A stretch of DNA of 64,000 nucleotides from Bacillota bacterium (GTDB taxonomy: Bacteria; Bacillota; UBA4882; UBA8346): contig JAEWZY010000043.1 in the NCBI GenBank assembly GCA_023394955.1, positions 1 to 64,000 on the forward strand. Reading direction: 5' to 3'. Position 1 is the stretch's first letter; each line of letters begins with the position of its first letter. Positions 53,087-62,084 of the stretch are shown here, in pieces. The position numbers and the translations under genes were made by a program. The notes under the pieces were generated by a model. That model worked only from the letters and a program-made list of their open reading frames with translations, was not told where the DNA came from and searched no databases.

Positions 53087-53758
53087 TTAGGATTTTGGCT
53101 GAATAAATAAATTGCCCGTTGTGTCGAGGCTGGCCAAGAAGACTTGCTCCCAGGAATGAAGGCCGTATTTTTGTAGTTCGTCCCGGAGCCATTCTTGGGA
53201 GAGGTTCAATCGGTTCAGGTTTTGTTCTTTTAAAACTCCGTCAACGATTAAAGTAACCGGAAGTCCCTCATAGGAGGTTTTCAATTCTAAGTCATTGGGA
53301 TTGATGGGTCGTTTTTGTGATTTGGGGATGATCGATAATTTACCGCTGGTCTCCAAAATAGCATATTCAACATCGGCGATATTCGGCATATCTTTGAGCC
53401 GCAATTGCTCCAAGAGATCGTTCAAATTATATCTTAATTTAGTTAATTCTGCTTGATTGATCTTTCCTTTTTCAATTAAGATACTGGGGCCGCCACAAAT
53501 AATCCGACGGGCCTTTTCGTTTTTCAAAGTCAGCAAAGAGAGGCTGATTTGGATAAAGAGCAAAGTGAAAATGGGAATGATGCCGTGAAGCAAGGGAATG
53601 TCCGTATCTTGCATCGGGACGGCGGCCAATTCGGAAATCATGATGGTAATCACGAGTTCAAAGGGTTGTAATTGGCCAATTTGGTGCTTGCCCATGATCC
53701 GAATGATCAAAACCACCAGCAAATACAGGATGGCGGTCCGAACCGGGAGAATTAGCAT
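53087..53758 (-). CDS. DUF421 (YetF-like) membrane protein
   Basis: 223 residues: about three N-terminal transmembrane helices (AILYLLVVLIIRIMGKHQIG) and the DUF421 soluble domain with GGPSILIEKGKINQAELTKL, then an alpha/beta domain ending SLDTTGNLFIQ. Such proteins are implicated in spore formation and germination in Bacilli. Paired with the DUF4363 gene. GGTGAT site upstream. Confidence 0.88.
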   Translation of the reverse strand: MLILPVRTAILYLLVVLIIRIMGKHQIGQLQPFELVITIMISELAAVPMQDTDIPLLHGIIPIFTLLFIQISLSLLTLKNEKARRIICGGPSILIEKGKINQAELTKLRYNLNDLLEQLRLKDMPNIADVEYAILETSGKLSIIPKSQKRPINPNDLELKTSYEGLPVTLIVDGVLKEQNLNRLNLSQEWLRDELQKYGLHSWEQVFLASLDTTGNLFIQPKS

Positions 53759-54202
53759 TTTATTAGATCACCCGGTTTCAATTGTGCGCCGATTGATTAT
53801 TGTTTATACGGTTTATGGTTAAGACCCAACCTGGATAAAAGGGGAAAAGCAGCAGGATTTTTTATATAGAACACGAATTTGAAACCAAGATGGAAGGAAT
53901 AATTGTTTTAGGAAGAGTTTACTTCCAAAACCTTTAGTTAACTTTATTCTGTAATTCCCCGTAAGAAAGAGATCGAACACAACGGGATTTTTTAGTTCCT
54001 TATTGAATATCTTAAATCAGGATTTCGCAGATAACCAAGATAACGCTGGCGATATTATTTCTAGCTTTGGAAACATTTCATAGAGTCTAGCTTTTTATGA
54101 TGTATATGTGTGTGTTGGCTAATTGAAATTAAAAAGACTGTTGAAGAATCACGTTATTTTGTTGGCTTCACTGAGTATCAATAAAATAAGGATGTGACCT
54201 TG
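53759..54202. other. Gene-free stretch of 444 nt
   Basis: AT-rich sequence with no supported reading frame. It contains a run resembling dispersed intergenic filler (CAGGATTTCGCAGATAACC near 54018) but no recognisable promoter with good spacing, RNA or repeat. Confidence 0.6.
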
Positions 54203-55021
54203 ATGCGCCTAATTGGTAGGTACATTTGGCTGTTGGCCGGAGTCATGTTATTATCCGGGTCAGCCCTAGCCGCGAAAGTGAAATTAGGAGAGATTGAGCC
54301 CGGTCGGTATAGGTTGACAGCTATTAATAATCATCTTCCTTATGCTTTTAAAGACCAGGATGATTATCGCGAATCATTGCAAAAGGTCGAACTAGAGCTA
54401 GGGAATGAAGAGCGGTTTCGTGACCTGCCGGAATTAGGAATGAAACATCCTTATACCGGAGTGATTGAATTGGGGGATAAACCCCAGCAATTTGGGATTA
54501 TCGTCGATGTTAGGGCTGAGGAGAAACGCCTTTATATCGACACTAACGGTGATGGGAGCTTTGCCGATGAACCTTGGATTGAACTGTTAAATGAATGGTA
54601 TGGTTTGGAGACATATTGGGTAATCGGTCCCGAACCAATCCAGCTTCAAGTAAGCTATAACTCGAACCCCTCCGGCAGCCAACCGATTGAAATCTCGGTA
54701 TACGGCTTTTTGAACCGTCCTGGAGCTCTGGTAGGAGAACGGCCATATTTAATGGTGTCGGTTCGAACCTGGTTTTTGGCGGAAATAATTGAGGACGGAG
54801 CGGTGAAACTAGCGGCGGTTATCGACCGGAATAATAACGGCAAGTACAACGAACCTGAGGACGCTATCTTTATCGATTATAACGATGACGGCCTTTTCGA
54901 CCATAATGAGTTAATTTTTAGAAAAAATAGGGTTAAAATCAAGAGCGGAAAATCGAAACTATCGGTGGATTGGGGTATATACCCACAAACATTAGAGATA
55001 AGGGGGGAAGACGGTGGCTGA
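54203..55021 (+). CDS. Secreted protein with Asp-rich calcium-type loops
   Basis: 272 residues, not recognised. A signal peptide (IWLLAGVMLLSGSALAA) precedes a beta-rich domain with three Asp loops of EF-hand/dockerin type: DTNGDGSFAD (from residue 113), DRNNNGKYNEPED and DYNDDGLFDHNE. These may bind calcium. ATG 54203 follows AAGGATG by 8 nt; GTG 54194 is the alternative. It overlaps the next gene, an M16 peptidase, by 8 nt, so the three genes to 57.6 kb are probably one operon. Confidence 0.75.
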   Translation: MRLIGRYIWLLAGVMLLSGSALAAKVKLGEIEPGRYRLTAINNHLPYAFKDQDDYRESLQKVELELGNEERFRDLPELGMKHPYTGVIELGDKPQQFGIIVDVRAEEKRLYIDTNGDGSFADEPWIELLNEWYGLETYWVIGPEPIQLQVSYNSNPSGSQPIEISVYGFLNRPGALVGERPYLMVSVRTWFLAEIIEDGAVKLAAVIDRNNNGKYNEPEDAIFIDYNDDGLFDHNELIFRKNRVKIKSGKSKLSVDWGIYPQTLEIRGEDGG

Positions 55022-56306
55022 AAAACGGAGGCTCTTATTAGGGCTGTTAATGATTCTGATCTTGACGCCATTTACAACCCAAGCGGCGTCCGGAGAAACC
55101 CGCGACTTTACAGAGGTCGCCTTGAAAAACGGTATTACCTTAAAGTATAAAATATTAAAGGATGAACCGTTGGTATCGATGTATACGGTTTTTCCGATTG
55201 GGATGAATCAGGAAAAAACCGAAGGAATCGCCCATTTAATGGAACATTTAGTGTTCCGGGGCGGCGCCGGTTATGATTTTGGAGATATTGCCGCTATCAC
55301 CACCCGTAAGGGGGGCTATTTTAACGGTTTTACTTCGTTTAACGCCACTGCCTATAATTATGTGGTTCCCAAGGAAAACTTCGCTACCGCTTTCAAAGTA
55401 TTTAACGGCTCGCTTTGGGAAACCAACCTTTCCGAAACCATGGTGGAATTGGAACGCAAAATTGTAGTCCATGAGCTAGATATGGGTTATTCGGATCGGC
55501 TCCCCTTCGAACCGGTCTTTAGATATTTTTACCCTGAAATTAGTTATACCAAGCAGGGGGTAGAGGCCATTTCGCCCCAGGATCTGCGGGAATTTCATCA
55601 AAATTATTATCAACCCGGAAACGCTACTTATATCTTGGCGGGCGATTTTGATCCCGCGGCGGTCATCGCTGAATTGGAGCAAGTCGTTAATGGTTTTGGG
55701 AGCAGGGACATTCTCCAGGAGAACCTGCGGGAGTTCAGTTTGCCTGAAGGAGATATAATAGAAACCAGAAACATCTATCCGTACCATTATCAACTCTTAG
55801 GCGGCTATGAATTAGAAGGATTATCGGAAGCGGATCGGATGGTTTTGAAGTTGTTGGCCTACAGTTACGGATTTAATCACCGGATTGACTATTATAATAA
55901 TGAATATAAATTTTATCATGTGCTATCTCGAACATTGGGGAACAAAGAGTTTTTCGGGATTTATTATTTGGAAAGGGACCGCCAATTCAGCGAGGAGGAC
56001 TTAATCAAGGAAAAGGAGCGGATGTTAAGTTTTTTCCGCCAGTTTAAAAAGGCTGATTTTAAAGAAGTACTAAATAATTTTATTGGGTTGATTGAATTAG
56101 AACAACTGTCAAGCGCAAATTCCCCGGTGGAAGCAGTTGAATATGAGGTCCAACGATTAATCAATCCTGATAATGTAACGGTTGATGATTTACCGGTCCT
56201 CAAAAAACTCTCGGTAAAAGACCTAGAGCGGGTAATAGCCCAATATTTTAATATATCTCCTAAAACTTGGGTTTTAGTTAATAATTCTGAAACGGAGGGG
56301 AGATAG
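55014..56306 (+). CDS. Secreted M16 family zinc metallopeptidase (catalytic subunit)
   Basis: 430 residues with a signal peptide (LLLGLLMILILTPFTTQA). The inverted zinc motif is H74-L-M-E77-H78 in GIAHLMEHLVFRG, with third ligand Glu154 in VVHELDMG, so it should be catalytic. The FNATAYNYVVPKE block is usual. The inactive partner follows 1 nt later. GTG start overlapping the upstream gene. The substrate is an unknown extracytoplasmic peptide. Confidence 0.9.
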   Translation: MAEKRRLLLGLLMILILTPFTTQAASGETRDFTEVALKNGITLKYKILKDEPLVSMYTVFPIGMNQEKTEGIAHLMEHLVFRGGAGYDFGDIAAITTRKGGYFNGFTSFNATAYNYVVPKENFATAFKVFNGSLWETNLSETMVELERKIVVHELDMGYSDRLPFEPVFRYFYPEISYTKQGVEAISPQDLREFHQNYYQPGNATYILAGDFDPAAVIAELEQVVNGFGSRDILQENLREFSLPEGDIIETRNIYPYHYQLLGGYELEGLSEADRMVLKLLAYSYGFNHRIDYYNNEYKFYHVLSRTLGNKEFFGIYYLERDRQFSEEDLIKEKERMLSFFRQFKKADFKEVLNNFIGLIELEQLSSANSPVEAVEYEVQRLINPDNVTVDDLPVLKKLSVKDLERVIAQYFNISPKTWVLVNNSETEGR

Positions 56307-56307
56307 A

Positions 56308-57576
56308 GTGATCAAAAAAGGGATAATTCTGTTAGGTTTATTCTTGGCAATCTCGAGTTTAGGGCCGGTTAAAGCTGAAACTAGGGTTCTCCATATTGAA
56401 AGGGCCACCATCAACGGGATGAGTGTGATAACCCAAAAAAACGATTCCAGCTTGGTTGAGGTCACTCTATTGCTCAAATCGGGCAGCGGATTGGATCCTA
56501 AAAAGGGCGCCGCGTTATTGGTAAATCAATTTGTCGGCGGCGTACTCGGTTATTATCGGGTAAAGTCAGGCTGGGTAAAGGCGAATATTGAAACTTATCC
56601 CGATTATACGTTGATTAAAGTCCAAACTTCCCCGCGGCGCTTGAAGTCGGTATTAAAAGTCTTTAAGGATTTATTAATCTATCCATTATACGATTACGAT
56701 TTTGCATCCGACCTGCAAAATTTAATTAGTACCGATCTAAAAGCGATCTCTTCAATTGCTAAGTCGTACTTTGATTTTAACCGTGAGTTTTACGGCGTTG
56801 ATCACCCTTATAACGATAGTCTGGATTCGGCTTCGATTGAGGGTATCACCGGAAACGACGTTTTCAAATGGCACCGCTTGACTTATAGGCCGGGAAACGC
56901 AATCCTTTCCATTTCCGGTGGTTTCAAAGAAAATATGAAGTACTTGGAGAAATTCTTTCGGGAAATGCCTAGGGGTACTATTGACAATCGATTGATGGTT
57001 AAACCGGTAAACCTAAATAAAATACGCCAATTTAAAGAAGTTGATCTTAATGGAAGAGTGGCTGCGATCAGTATTGGGTATCCGGCGCCTCGGATGAGAG
57101 ATCCTGAATTTCCGGCTTTTAAAATAATTGCTTATTATTTAGAGGAGTATCAACATTATTTTGAGGAACTGCGGGTTAAAGAAGGATTAATCTACACCGG
57201 GTTTGCTTACTACAATTATCTTGAAAAACCAAATGCGCCTAATATTGCTTTTCTAACAATGACCGAACCGCAGTTATTGGATCGGGTGGAAATTAGAACT
57301 ATTGAAGTGCTGCAAAAGATAGTTGAATCCGGTTTGGGACCGGATGAACTTGCAACTGTAATCCGAGCAATGAAGACCCGGAGTTCAATCTATCGGGAGG
57401 ATGGTAAGGGTTTGGCGACGGCCAACGCTTTAAGTTATTATTTAGAAACCCGATTAGTCTATAACCAAAGTTTAATGGCAAAATTGGAACAGGTGACCAA
57501 CGACGATATTAAAAAAGCGGCCGCCAAGTATTTTCAAAATTATATCCGGGTGGCGTATCTTCCAAACGGGAAATAA
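56308..57576 (+). CDS. M16-like protein lacking the zinc site (non-catalytic partner)
   Basis: 422 residues with a signal peptide (KGIILLGLFLAISSLGPVKA). The M16 fold pattern is kept (VEVTLLLKSGSGLDPKKGAA, YRPGNAILSISGGFKENMKY, LRVKEGLIYTGFAYYNY), but the HxxEH position reads ALLVNQF, so metal ligands are missing. This fits the M16B heterodimer of active and inactive subunits. GTG start with GGGAGATAGA upstream. Confidence 0.88.
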   Translation: MIKKGIILLGLFLAISSLGPVKAETRVLHIERATINGMSVITQKNDSSLVEVTLLLKSGSGLDPKKGAALLVNQFVGGVLGYYRVKSGWVKANIETYPDYTLIKVQTSPRRLKSVLKVFKDLLIYPLYDYDFASDLQNLISTDLKAISSIAKSYFDFNREFYGVDHPYNDSLDSASIEGITGNDVFKWHRLTYRPGNAILSISGGFKENMKYLEKFFREMPRGTIDNRLMVKPVNLNKIRQFKEVDLNGRVAAISIGYPAPRMRDPEFPAFKIIAYYLEEYQHYFEELRVKEGLIYTGFAYYNYLEKPNAPNIAFLTMTEPQLLDRVEIRTIEVLQKIVESGLGPDELATVIRAMKTRSSIYREDGKGLATANALSYYLETRLVYNQSLMAKLEQVTNDDIKKAAAKYFQNYIRVAYLPNGK

Positions 57577-57586
57577 CAAAATATCA

Positions 57587-57616
57587 TTGACAAAAAATAA
57601 TTAACCATGTTAAAAT
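57587..57616 (+). promoter_or_regulatory. Promoter of the marR gene
   Basis: TTGACA (57587-57592), 18-nt spacer, TAAAAT (57611-57616). The remaining gap to 57796 shows no gene. Confidence 0.5.
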
Positions 57617-57796
57617 TTTTATATATAAATTGAAATAAGTTTAAATAACACTTTTCAATCTTAAGCTTATGGATGGAAAAAGGGAAGTTGTGGATTAATA
57701 TCAATTTATGAATCAAGGAGAAATATGTCGCAATAATTCAGACCCGGTCAGAAAATATTGCGGCATACATTAGGTTTTGGAAAGGAGTAGTTAACC

Positions 57797-58339
57797 TTGA
57801 AGGAAGAGCAGTTTCAACGCATAGCGCGTTTGTTCTGTCAAGCAGTCCTCTCTCGGGTCTTAAAACCAGCCCTTGATGAATTGGCCAAACAAGACTTGAC
57901 CCAGGTTCAACTCTCCTGTATCCGTTTTGTCCACCAACACCCTGAATCTTCGGTCGGAATGATTGCCGATGGTTTGCGAGTCAGCGCCGCCGCCGCAGCT
58001 AAACTCATTGACAGGCTAGTCAAGAAAAATTTGCTAACCAGAGAGGAAGACCCTCATGATCGCAGAGTACTCAAGATAAGACTTACCCCGGAAGGGTTAA
58101 AACTGCTTGAAAATGTTTGCTCTTTGGAAGCTGAATTTTTCACTTCAATTTTAAAGCGGATGCCTTCAGAAAGTTTAACCGGATTGGAACACGGCATGGC
58201 GGATTTTTTAAAAGCCGCTTTGGAAAACCCGGAACAGGTTGATGAAATCTGTTTAAAATGCGGTTGGGATCATGATCTGAATTGCCCTGGGAACCTTCGT
58301 TATCGCGAATTAGCCGGCCACGATAAGGAAAAAGTCTGA
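57797..58339 (+). CDS. MarR family transcriptional regulator with C-terminal Cys cluster
   Basis: 180 residues. The winged helix (SSVGMIADGLRVSAAAAAKL followed by IDRLVKKNLLTREEDPHDRR) is MarR-type. The C-terminus carries EICLKCGWDHDLNCPGN, a Cys-x2-Cys plus a third Cys, which could bind metal or sense redox state. TTG start behind AAAGGAG. It precedes rubrerythrin and desulfoferrodoxin genes, suggesting control of oxidative defence. Confidence 0.88.
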   Translation: MKEEQFQRIARLFCQAVLSRVLKPALDELAKQDLTQVQLSCIRFVHQHPESSVGMIADGLRVSAAAAAKLIDRLVKKNLLTREEDPHDRRVLKIRLTPEGLKLLENVCSLEAEFFTSILKRMPSESLTGLEHGMADFLKAALENPEQVDEICLKCGWDHDLNCPGNLRYRELAGHDKEKV

Positions 58340-58449
58340 AATTTTTAGGGCATAATTAACAATATTAAATTTAAATAATATTTATAATTTAAAATAGTTC
58401 TTAATTTAATACCCTAAGAATTTAATAAAGCAAAAGGAGGAATTATTTT

Positions 58450-59022
58450 ATGAGTTTGAAAGGAACCAGAACTGAAAAAAACATTTTAATCGCTTTTGCC
58501 GGCGAGTCTCAGGCCCGAAACAGGTATAACTATTTTGCTAGCAAGGCGAAACAGGAAGGGTTCGTCCAGATTGCCGAGATCTTTGAGGAAACTGCCAACC
58601 AAGAAAAAGAACATGCCAAACGGCTGTTCAAATTTTTAGAGGGTGGCGAGGTCGAAATCCAGGCATCCTTCCCGGCCGGAGTCATTGGAACTACAGTTGA
58701 AAACCTGAAAGAAGCGGGTTCTGGTGAAAATCACGAATGGAGCGTTATGTATCCCGAATTTGCGAAAGTAGCCCGGGAAGAAGGGTTTGAAAGTATCGCC
58801 AGAGTATTTGAGGCCATTGCCGTTGCCGAGAAACAGCATGAAAAGCGTTTTCTGGCATTTGAATCAAATGTGGAATCGGGTAAGGTATTTAAAAGGGAAG
58901 AAAAAGTGGTTTGGCGCTGTCGAAATTGCGGATATTTGCATGAAGGCGTCGAAGCTCCGGACACATGCCCGGCATGCGCTCATCCTCGCGCTCACTTCGA
59001 ACTGCTAGGAGAAAACTGGTAA
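58450..59022 (+). CDS. Rubrerythrin
   Basis: 190 residues. A ferritin-like diiron domain ([53 protein letters not shown]) plus a C-terminal rubredoxin Fe site ([10 protein letters not shown]...CPACAHP). It reduces hydrogen peroxide in anaerobes. AAAAGGAGG precedes the ATG. The AT-rich gap before it holds AATATT repeats at 58361 and 58377, perhaps an operator. Confidence 0.95.
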   Translation: MSLKGTRTEKNILIAFAGESQARNRYNYFASKAKQEGFVQIAEIFEETANQEKEHAKRLFKFLEGGEVEIQASFPAGVIGTTVENLKEAGSGENHEWSVMYPEFAKVAREEGFESIARVFEAIAVAEKQHEKRFLAFESNVESGKVFKREEKVVWRCRNCGYLHEGVEAPDTCPACAHPRAHFELLGENW

Positions 59023-59057
59023 TTTTTGGATGGTTCAACAGAAAAGGAGGTAATGAA

Positions 59058-59432
59058 ATGACCAAAAGACTTGAAGTTTATAAATGCGAAGTTTGTGGGA
59101 ATATCGTTGAAGTCTTGCATGAAGGCGCCGGGCAGATGGTATGTTGCGATCAGCCAATGACCTTGATTACGGAAAACACTGTTGACGCAGCTAAAGAGAA
59201 ACATGTGCCGGTGATTGAAAAGATTGACGAAGGCTACCGAGTCAAAATCGGGAGCGTTGCTCACCCGATGGAAGAAAAACATTATATCGAATGGATCGAA
59301 TTAATCGTTGACGGTAAGGTCTATCGGGAATTTCTGAAGCCAGGCGTAATTCCGGAAGCTGTTTTCAAGGTAGAGGCCGGTCAAGTTACAGCCAGAGAAT
59401 ACTGCAACCTCCATGGTTTATGGAAAGCATAA
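59058..59432 (+). CDS. Desulfoferrodoxin (superoxide reductase)
   Basis: 124 residues with both iron centres: desulforedoxin-type YKCEVCGN...VCCDQPM and the reductase site ([37 protein letters not shown]). Converts superoxide to peroxide, which rubrerythrin then removes. ATG 59058 behind AAAGGAGG is chosen; the upstream extension overlaps rubrerythrin. Confidence 0.96.
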   Translation: MTKRLEVYKCEVCGNIVEVLHEGAGQMVCCDQPMTLITENTVDAAKEKHVPVIEKIDEGYRVKIGSVAHPMEEKHYIEWIELIVDGKVYREFLKPGVIPEAVFKVEAGQVTAREYCNLHGLWKA

Positions 59433-59464
59433 ATGCGAAATATTAACGGATATGATATTGAGTA

Positions 59465-59491
59465 GACCGCTGTCAAACCAGCGGTTTTTTT
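59465..59491 (+). terminator. Terminator of the oxidative-defence group
   Basis: ACCGCTG and CAGCGGT with TTTTTTT. Confidence 0.85.
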
Positions 59492-59596
59492 AATAAGCGC
59501 AAATTAGATTTGAAGTCTAGAAATCATTGCCAAAAAGGGATTGGGTCAGTTTTATCGAAACTTAGCAGGGTTAACGAAAGGAGAATTTGGTTACAT

Positions 59597-61573
59597 ATGA
59601 AAATTTTAGCCCGATTTAGATCGGCCATTCTAATATCCTGCTTAATTTTTCCGGCCATACCCGCCGCCTGGGCGGAGAAGGATATGGGCACAGCCCTTTT
59701 TCCAGTGAATGGCGTAATTTTGGGAAAAACAACACTTGATCAATTATTAATGACTGAAGAGCCCTTAATGGAGCGAGGGGTTCCGGTTAACGGTTCTTTT
59801 AAAATAGGCTCCATCGAGTTCGGTTACGAAGCATATACCGCAACCAGTCTGGAAATGGATAATAAAGAACTGATGCCGCCTGTTTGGAAGGACGCGGGTT
59901 TTGAATGGAGTTTATCTTATCAATCATGGTTCAGCCTTTTAAAAAAGTTAGGGTTTTCTATCCGGCTTATTCAAGCTCCAACTTTGCAAATGAAAGCGGA
60001 TCATCCGGTTATGGAGGCTAAGTTTGAAGCCTTTCGCCCTTCCGAATTTCCAACGGTTTTCACTTTTCATTTTACGGAGAATGAAGGAACCGATGTTTCC
60101 TCCAAAAATGTGCTTCATAAAATTTTGGCCAGGTATATCAAGGATTTTCAAGGATTCCAACCTGAAAATCAGAATCTGAATCAGGAATTGCCATACCTAG
60201 ATGAACGGAAAAGAAAGGCTTTGGCTTTATCAGGAATTGCTGCGGCAATCGGTGGTTTTAACCATGAGGCGTTGGAATTGGCGGGTATCAATCAAACTAG
60301 TATTGAATATTGGAAAAAGGTTTTAGTGGAGGAATTGGGGATCGCTGATCGCAAGCAGCTATTGGAGCAGTTGACTTTCTTAGAGTCAAAAGGAGATTCG
60401 GAAGTCTTTCGGGAGCTAGTCGGTATCCTGGAGAAAAATCAAAACTTGACCATTAATCAAATGGCAAAAGAGTTGGATTATAAATCTGAAACAATAAACC
60501 GATTGTATTTTGTCGCGAAAAAGCGAGGAATAATCGGCGATAGGTCGCTTCGGGCTTGGGATTTTTCAAGAATAGCACTTTTAAGCCGTATCGGATATCA
60601 GGTCGGTTTTATAACAACCAAAGAGGCTTGGGCTTATTTGGAGCGAGCATTAACGAAGGCGGAAAGTTCGTATTTATCTTGGGAGGATTATGCCGTCAAT
60701 AATATATTAGGGATGATCTTCCAAGCTTCGGAATTCGGTCTGGAAATCGAAGCAGGCAACCGGGGGTTGCGAGCCTACACAGAATTAATTAATGGATCTG
60801 GAACAGTATGGCAATTGGCCTGGGGTGTAAATGGCACTGCCAAACAGGTTAATAGCGGTAACGCTGTGGAAGATGTCTTGTATTTCCCATCACCCCAATA
60901 TCAAGCCTGGAAAGAATATCTAAAAGGAAGGCAAAGCTATGATGAAGGCGATCTTGGGGAGGCTTTGCATTATTTTAAGAACGGTTTAACCCTTGACCCC
61001 GAATTTATAGACCTTTGGCTAATGATGGCAATGGTTTATAATGCGCAAAGCGATTTTGAAAAGGCGATTGATGCTTTTAAGGAGTATTTGACTGAAAATT
61101 CAGATGAATATTTGCCACGGATTTACCTAGCGGAGGCTTACGAAAATAATGATCAACTCCAGAAAGCGATGTTAGAATACGATAGGGCCATCCTTCTTGA
61201 TGACTACAGGCCGGAAGGGTTCATCGGGTTGGGCCGGGTTGCCATCAATTCCGGCGACTACCAACTGGCCGTCAGTTATTTGCGAATCGCCGAATCATTA
61301 TCTCATAATGGAGATCAAGGGATTTACTATACCCTATATTTACTCGGTTATAGTTATTATAAAGCGGAAAAATTCGATAATGCCTTATCATATTTATTAA
61401 GAGCTTACAGTAACCATCAAGATAATATGTATTTCAATTATTACCTGGGCGTTTGCTATCTATATAATCAAAATACTAAACTAGCTTCGATCTATCTCGA
61501 ACGGGCCGAAGCCTTGGGATTGGCCATTCCACCGGAGGTAAAAAGCTTATTGGATCAACCCGTTAAACCTTAG
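59597..61573 (+). CDS. Secreted TPR-repeat protein
   Basis: 658 residues. A signal peptide (ILISCLIFPAIPAAWA) leads an unrecognised N-terminal domain (~30-190). A helical middle includes an HTH-like stretch (NLTINQMAKELDYKSETINR), unexpected for an exported protein. The C-terminal ~230 residues hold five or six TPRs, for example AWKEYLKGRQSYDEGDLGEA and LRAYSNHQDNMYFNYYLGVC. ATG 59597 is chosen because it begins the signal peptide. Role unknown; TPRs suggest a protein-assembly function in the envelope. Confidence 0.82.
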   Translation: MKILARFRSAILISCLIFPAIPAAWAEKDMGTALFPVNGVILGKTTLDQLLMTEEPLMERGVPVNGSFKIGSIEFGYEAYTATSLEMDNKELMPPVWKDAGFEWSLSYQSWFSLLKKLGFSIRLIQAPTLQMKADHPVMEAKFEAFRPSEFPTVFTFHFTENEGTDVSSKNVLHKILARYIKDFQGFQPENQNLNQELPYLDERKRKALALSGIAAAIGGFNHEALELAGINQTSIEYWKKVLVEELGIADRKQLLEQLTFLESKGDSEVFRELVGILEKNQNLTINQMAKELDYKSETINRLYFVAKKRGIIGDRSLRAWDFSRIALLSRIGYQVGFITTKEAWAYLERALTKAESSYLSWEDYAVNNILGMIFQASEFGLEIEAGNRGLRAYTELINGSGTVWQLAWGVNGTAKQVNSGNAVEDVLYFPSPQYQAWKEYLKGRQSYDEGDLGEALHYFKNGLTLDPEFIDLWLMMAMVYNAQSDFEKAIDAFKEYLTENSDEYLPRIYLAEAYENNDQLQKAMLEYDRAILLDDYRPEGFIGLGRVAINSGDYQLAVSYLRIAESLSHNGDQGIYYTLYLLGYSYYKAEKFDNALSYLLRAYSNHQDNMYFNYYLGVCYLYNQNTKLASIYLERAEALGLAIPPEVKSLLDQPVKP

Positions 61574-61664
61574 CGGTTATAAAGCACTTATTGCACCATT
61601 TCAAATCATCTTTCTTCTAAAACAAGTTCGGGCAACATATGGTGAAACCGGGAGGGGATTTGAA

Positions 61665-62084
61665 ATGGGAGCAATCAAGGCTGAGGTTCTCCAAATCAAG
61701 GATGAAATTTATCAAGGAAAAGCTAAGATCGAAAAATACCGGTTGATTTTAGTTGGCAGTTTTTATTGGGAGGGAGCGCTGCTGCTGGCAGTCTTTTTCT
61801 GGATTTTTTTCCCGCCGGAAGAGGATTGGCGGAGATTGCTCTCTAATAGCTGTTTCACACTTTTACTATTTAGTTTGTGGATGTCTTATCGGATAATTAA
61901 CAAAATAAAATCTAAACAACAGTTCGTCGGTGAATTAAGGATCAAGTTAAGGCAAATGGTTTGGGGCAAAATTTGTGATTGCGAAAAGCTATGCGATTGT
62001 AAAGGGAAAATGGAAAGAGAAATGGCGGAAGAATATGATGGTTGGTCGGATGGAATTTTGGCGGAGGTAAAGCATGAGGTCTAG
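61665..62084 (+). CDS. Small membrane protein with CDC-x3-CDC motif
   Basis: 139 residues, not recognised. An N-terminal helix (AIKAEVLQIKDEIYQGKAKI) is followed by two transmembrane segments (~30-50 and ~60-80), then a soluble tail with KICDCEKLCDCKGK, four closely spaced Cys that may bind a metal. GGGAGG precedes the ATG. It overlaps the M20 peptidase gene by 11 nt, so the two are translated together. Confidence 0.75.
   Translation: MGAIKAEVLQIKDEIYQGKAKIEKYRLILVGSFYWEGALLLAVFFWIFFPPEEDWRRLLSNSCFTLLLFSLWMSYRIINKIKSKQQFVGELRIKLRQMVWGKICDCEKLCDCKGKMEREMAEEYDGWSDGILAEVKHEV

Noticed and set aside
53990..54060. Mobile element remnant in the gap before the Asp-loop gene
   Set aside because: The CAGGATTTCGCAGATAACC-like run resembles dispersed intergenic filler, but no terminal repeats, target duplication or transposase trace is visible.
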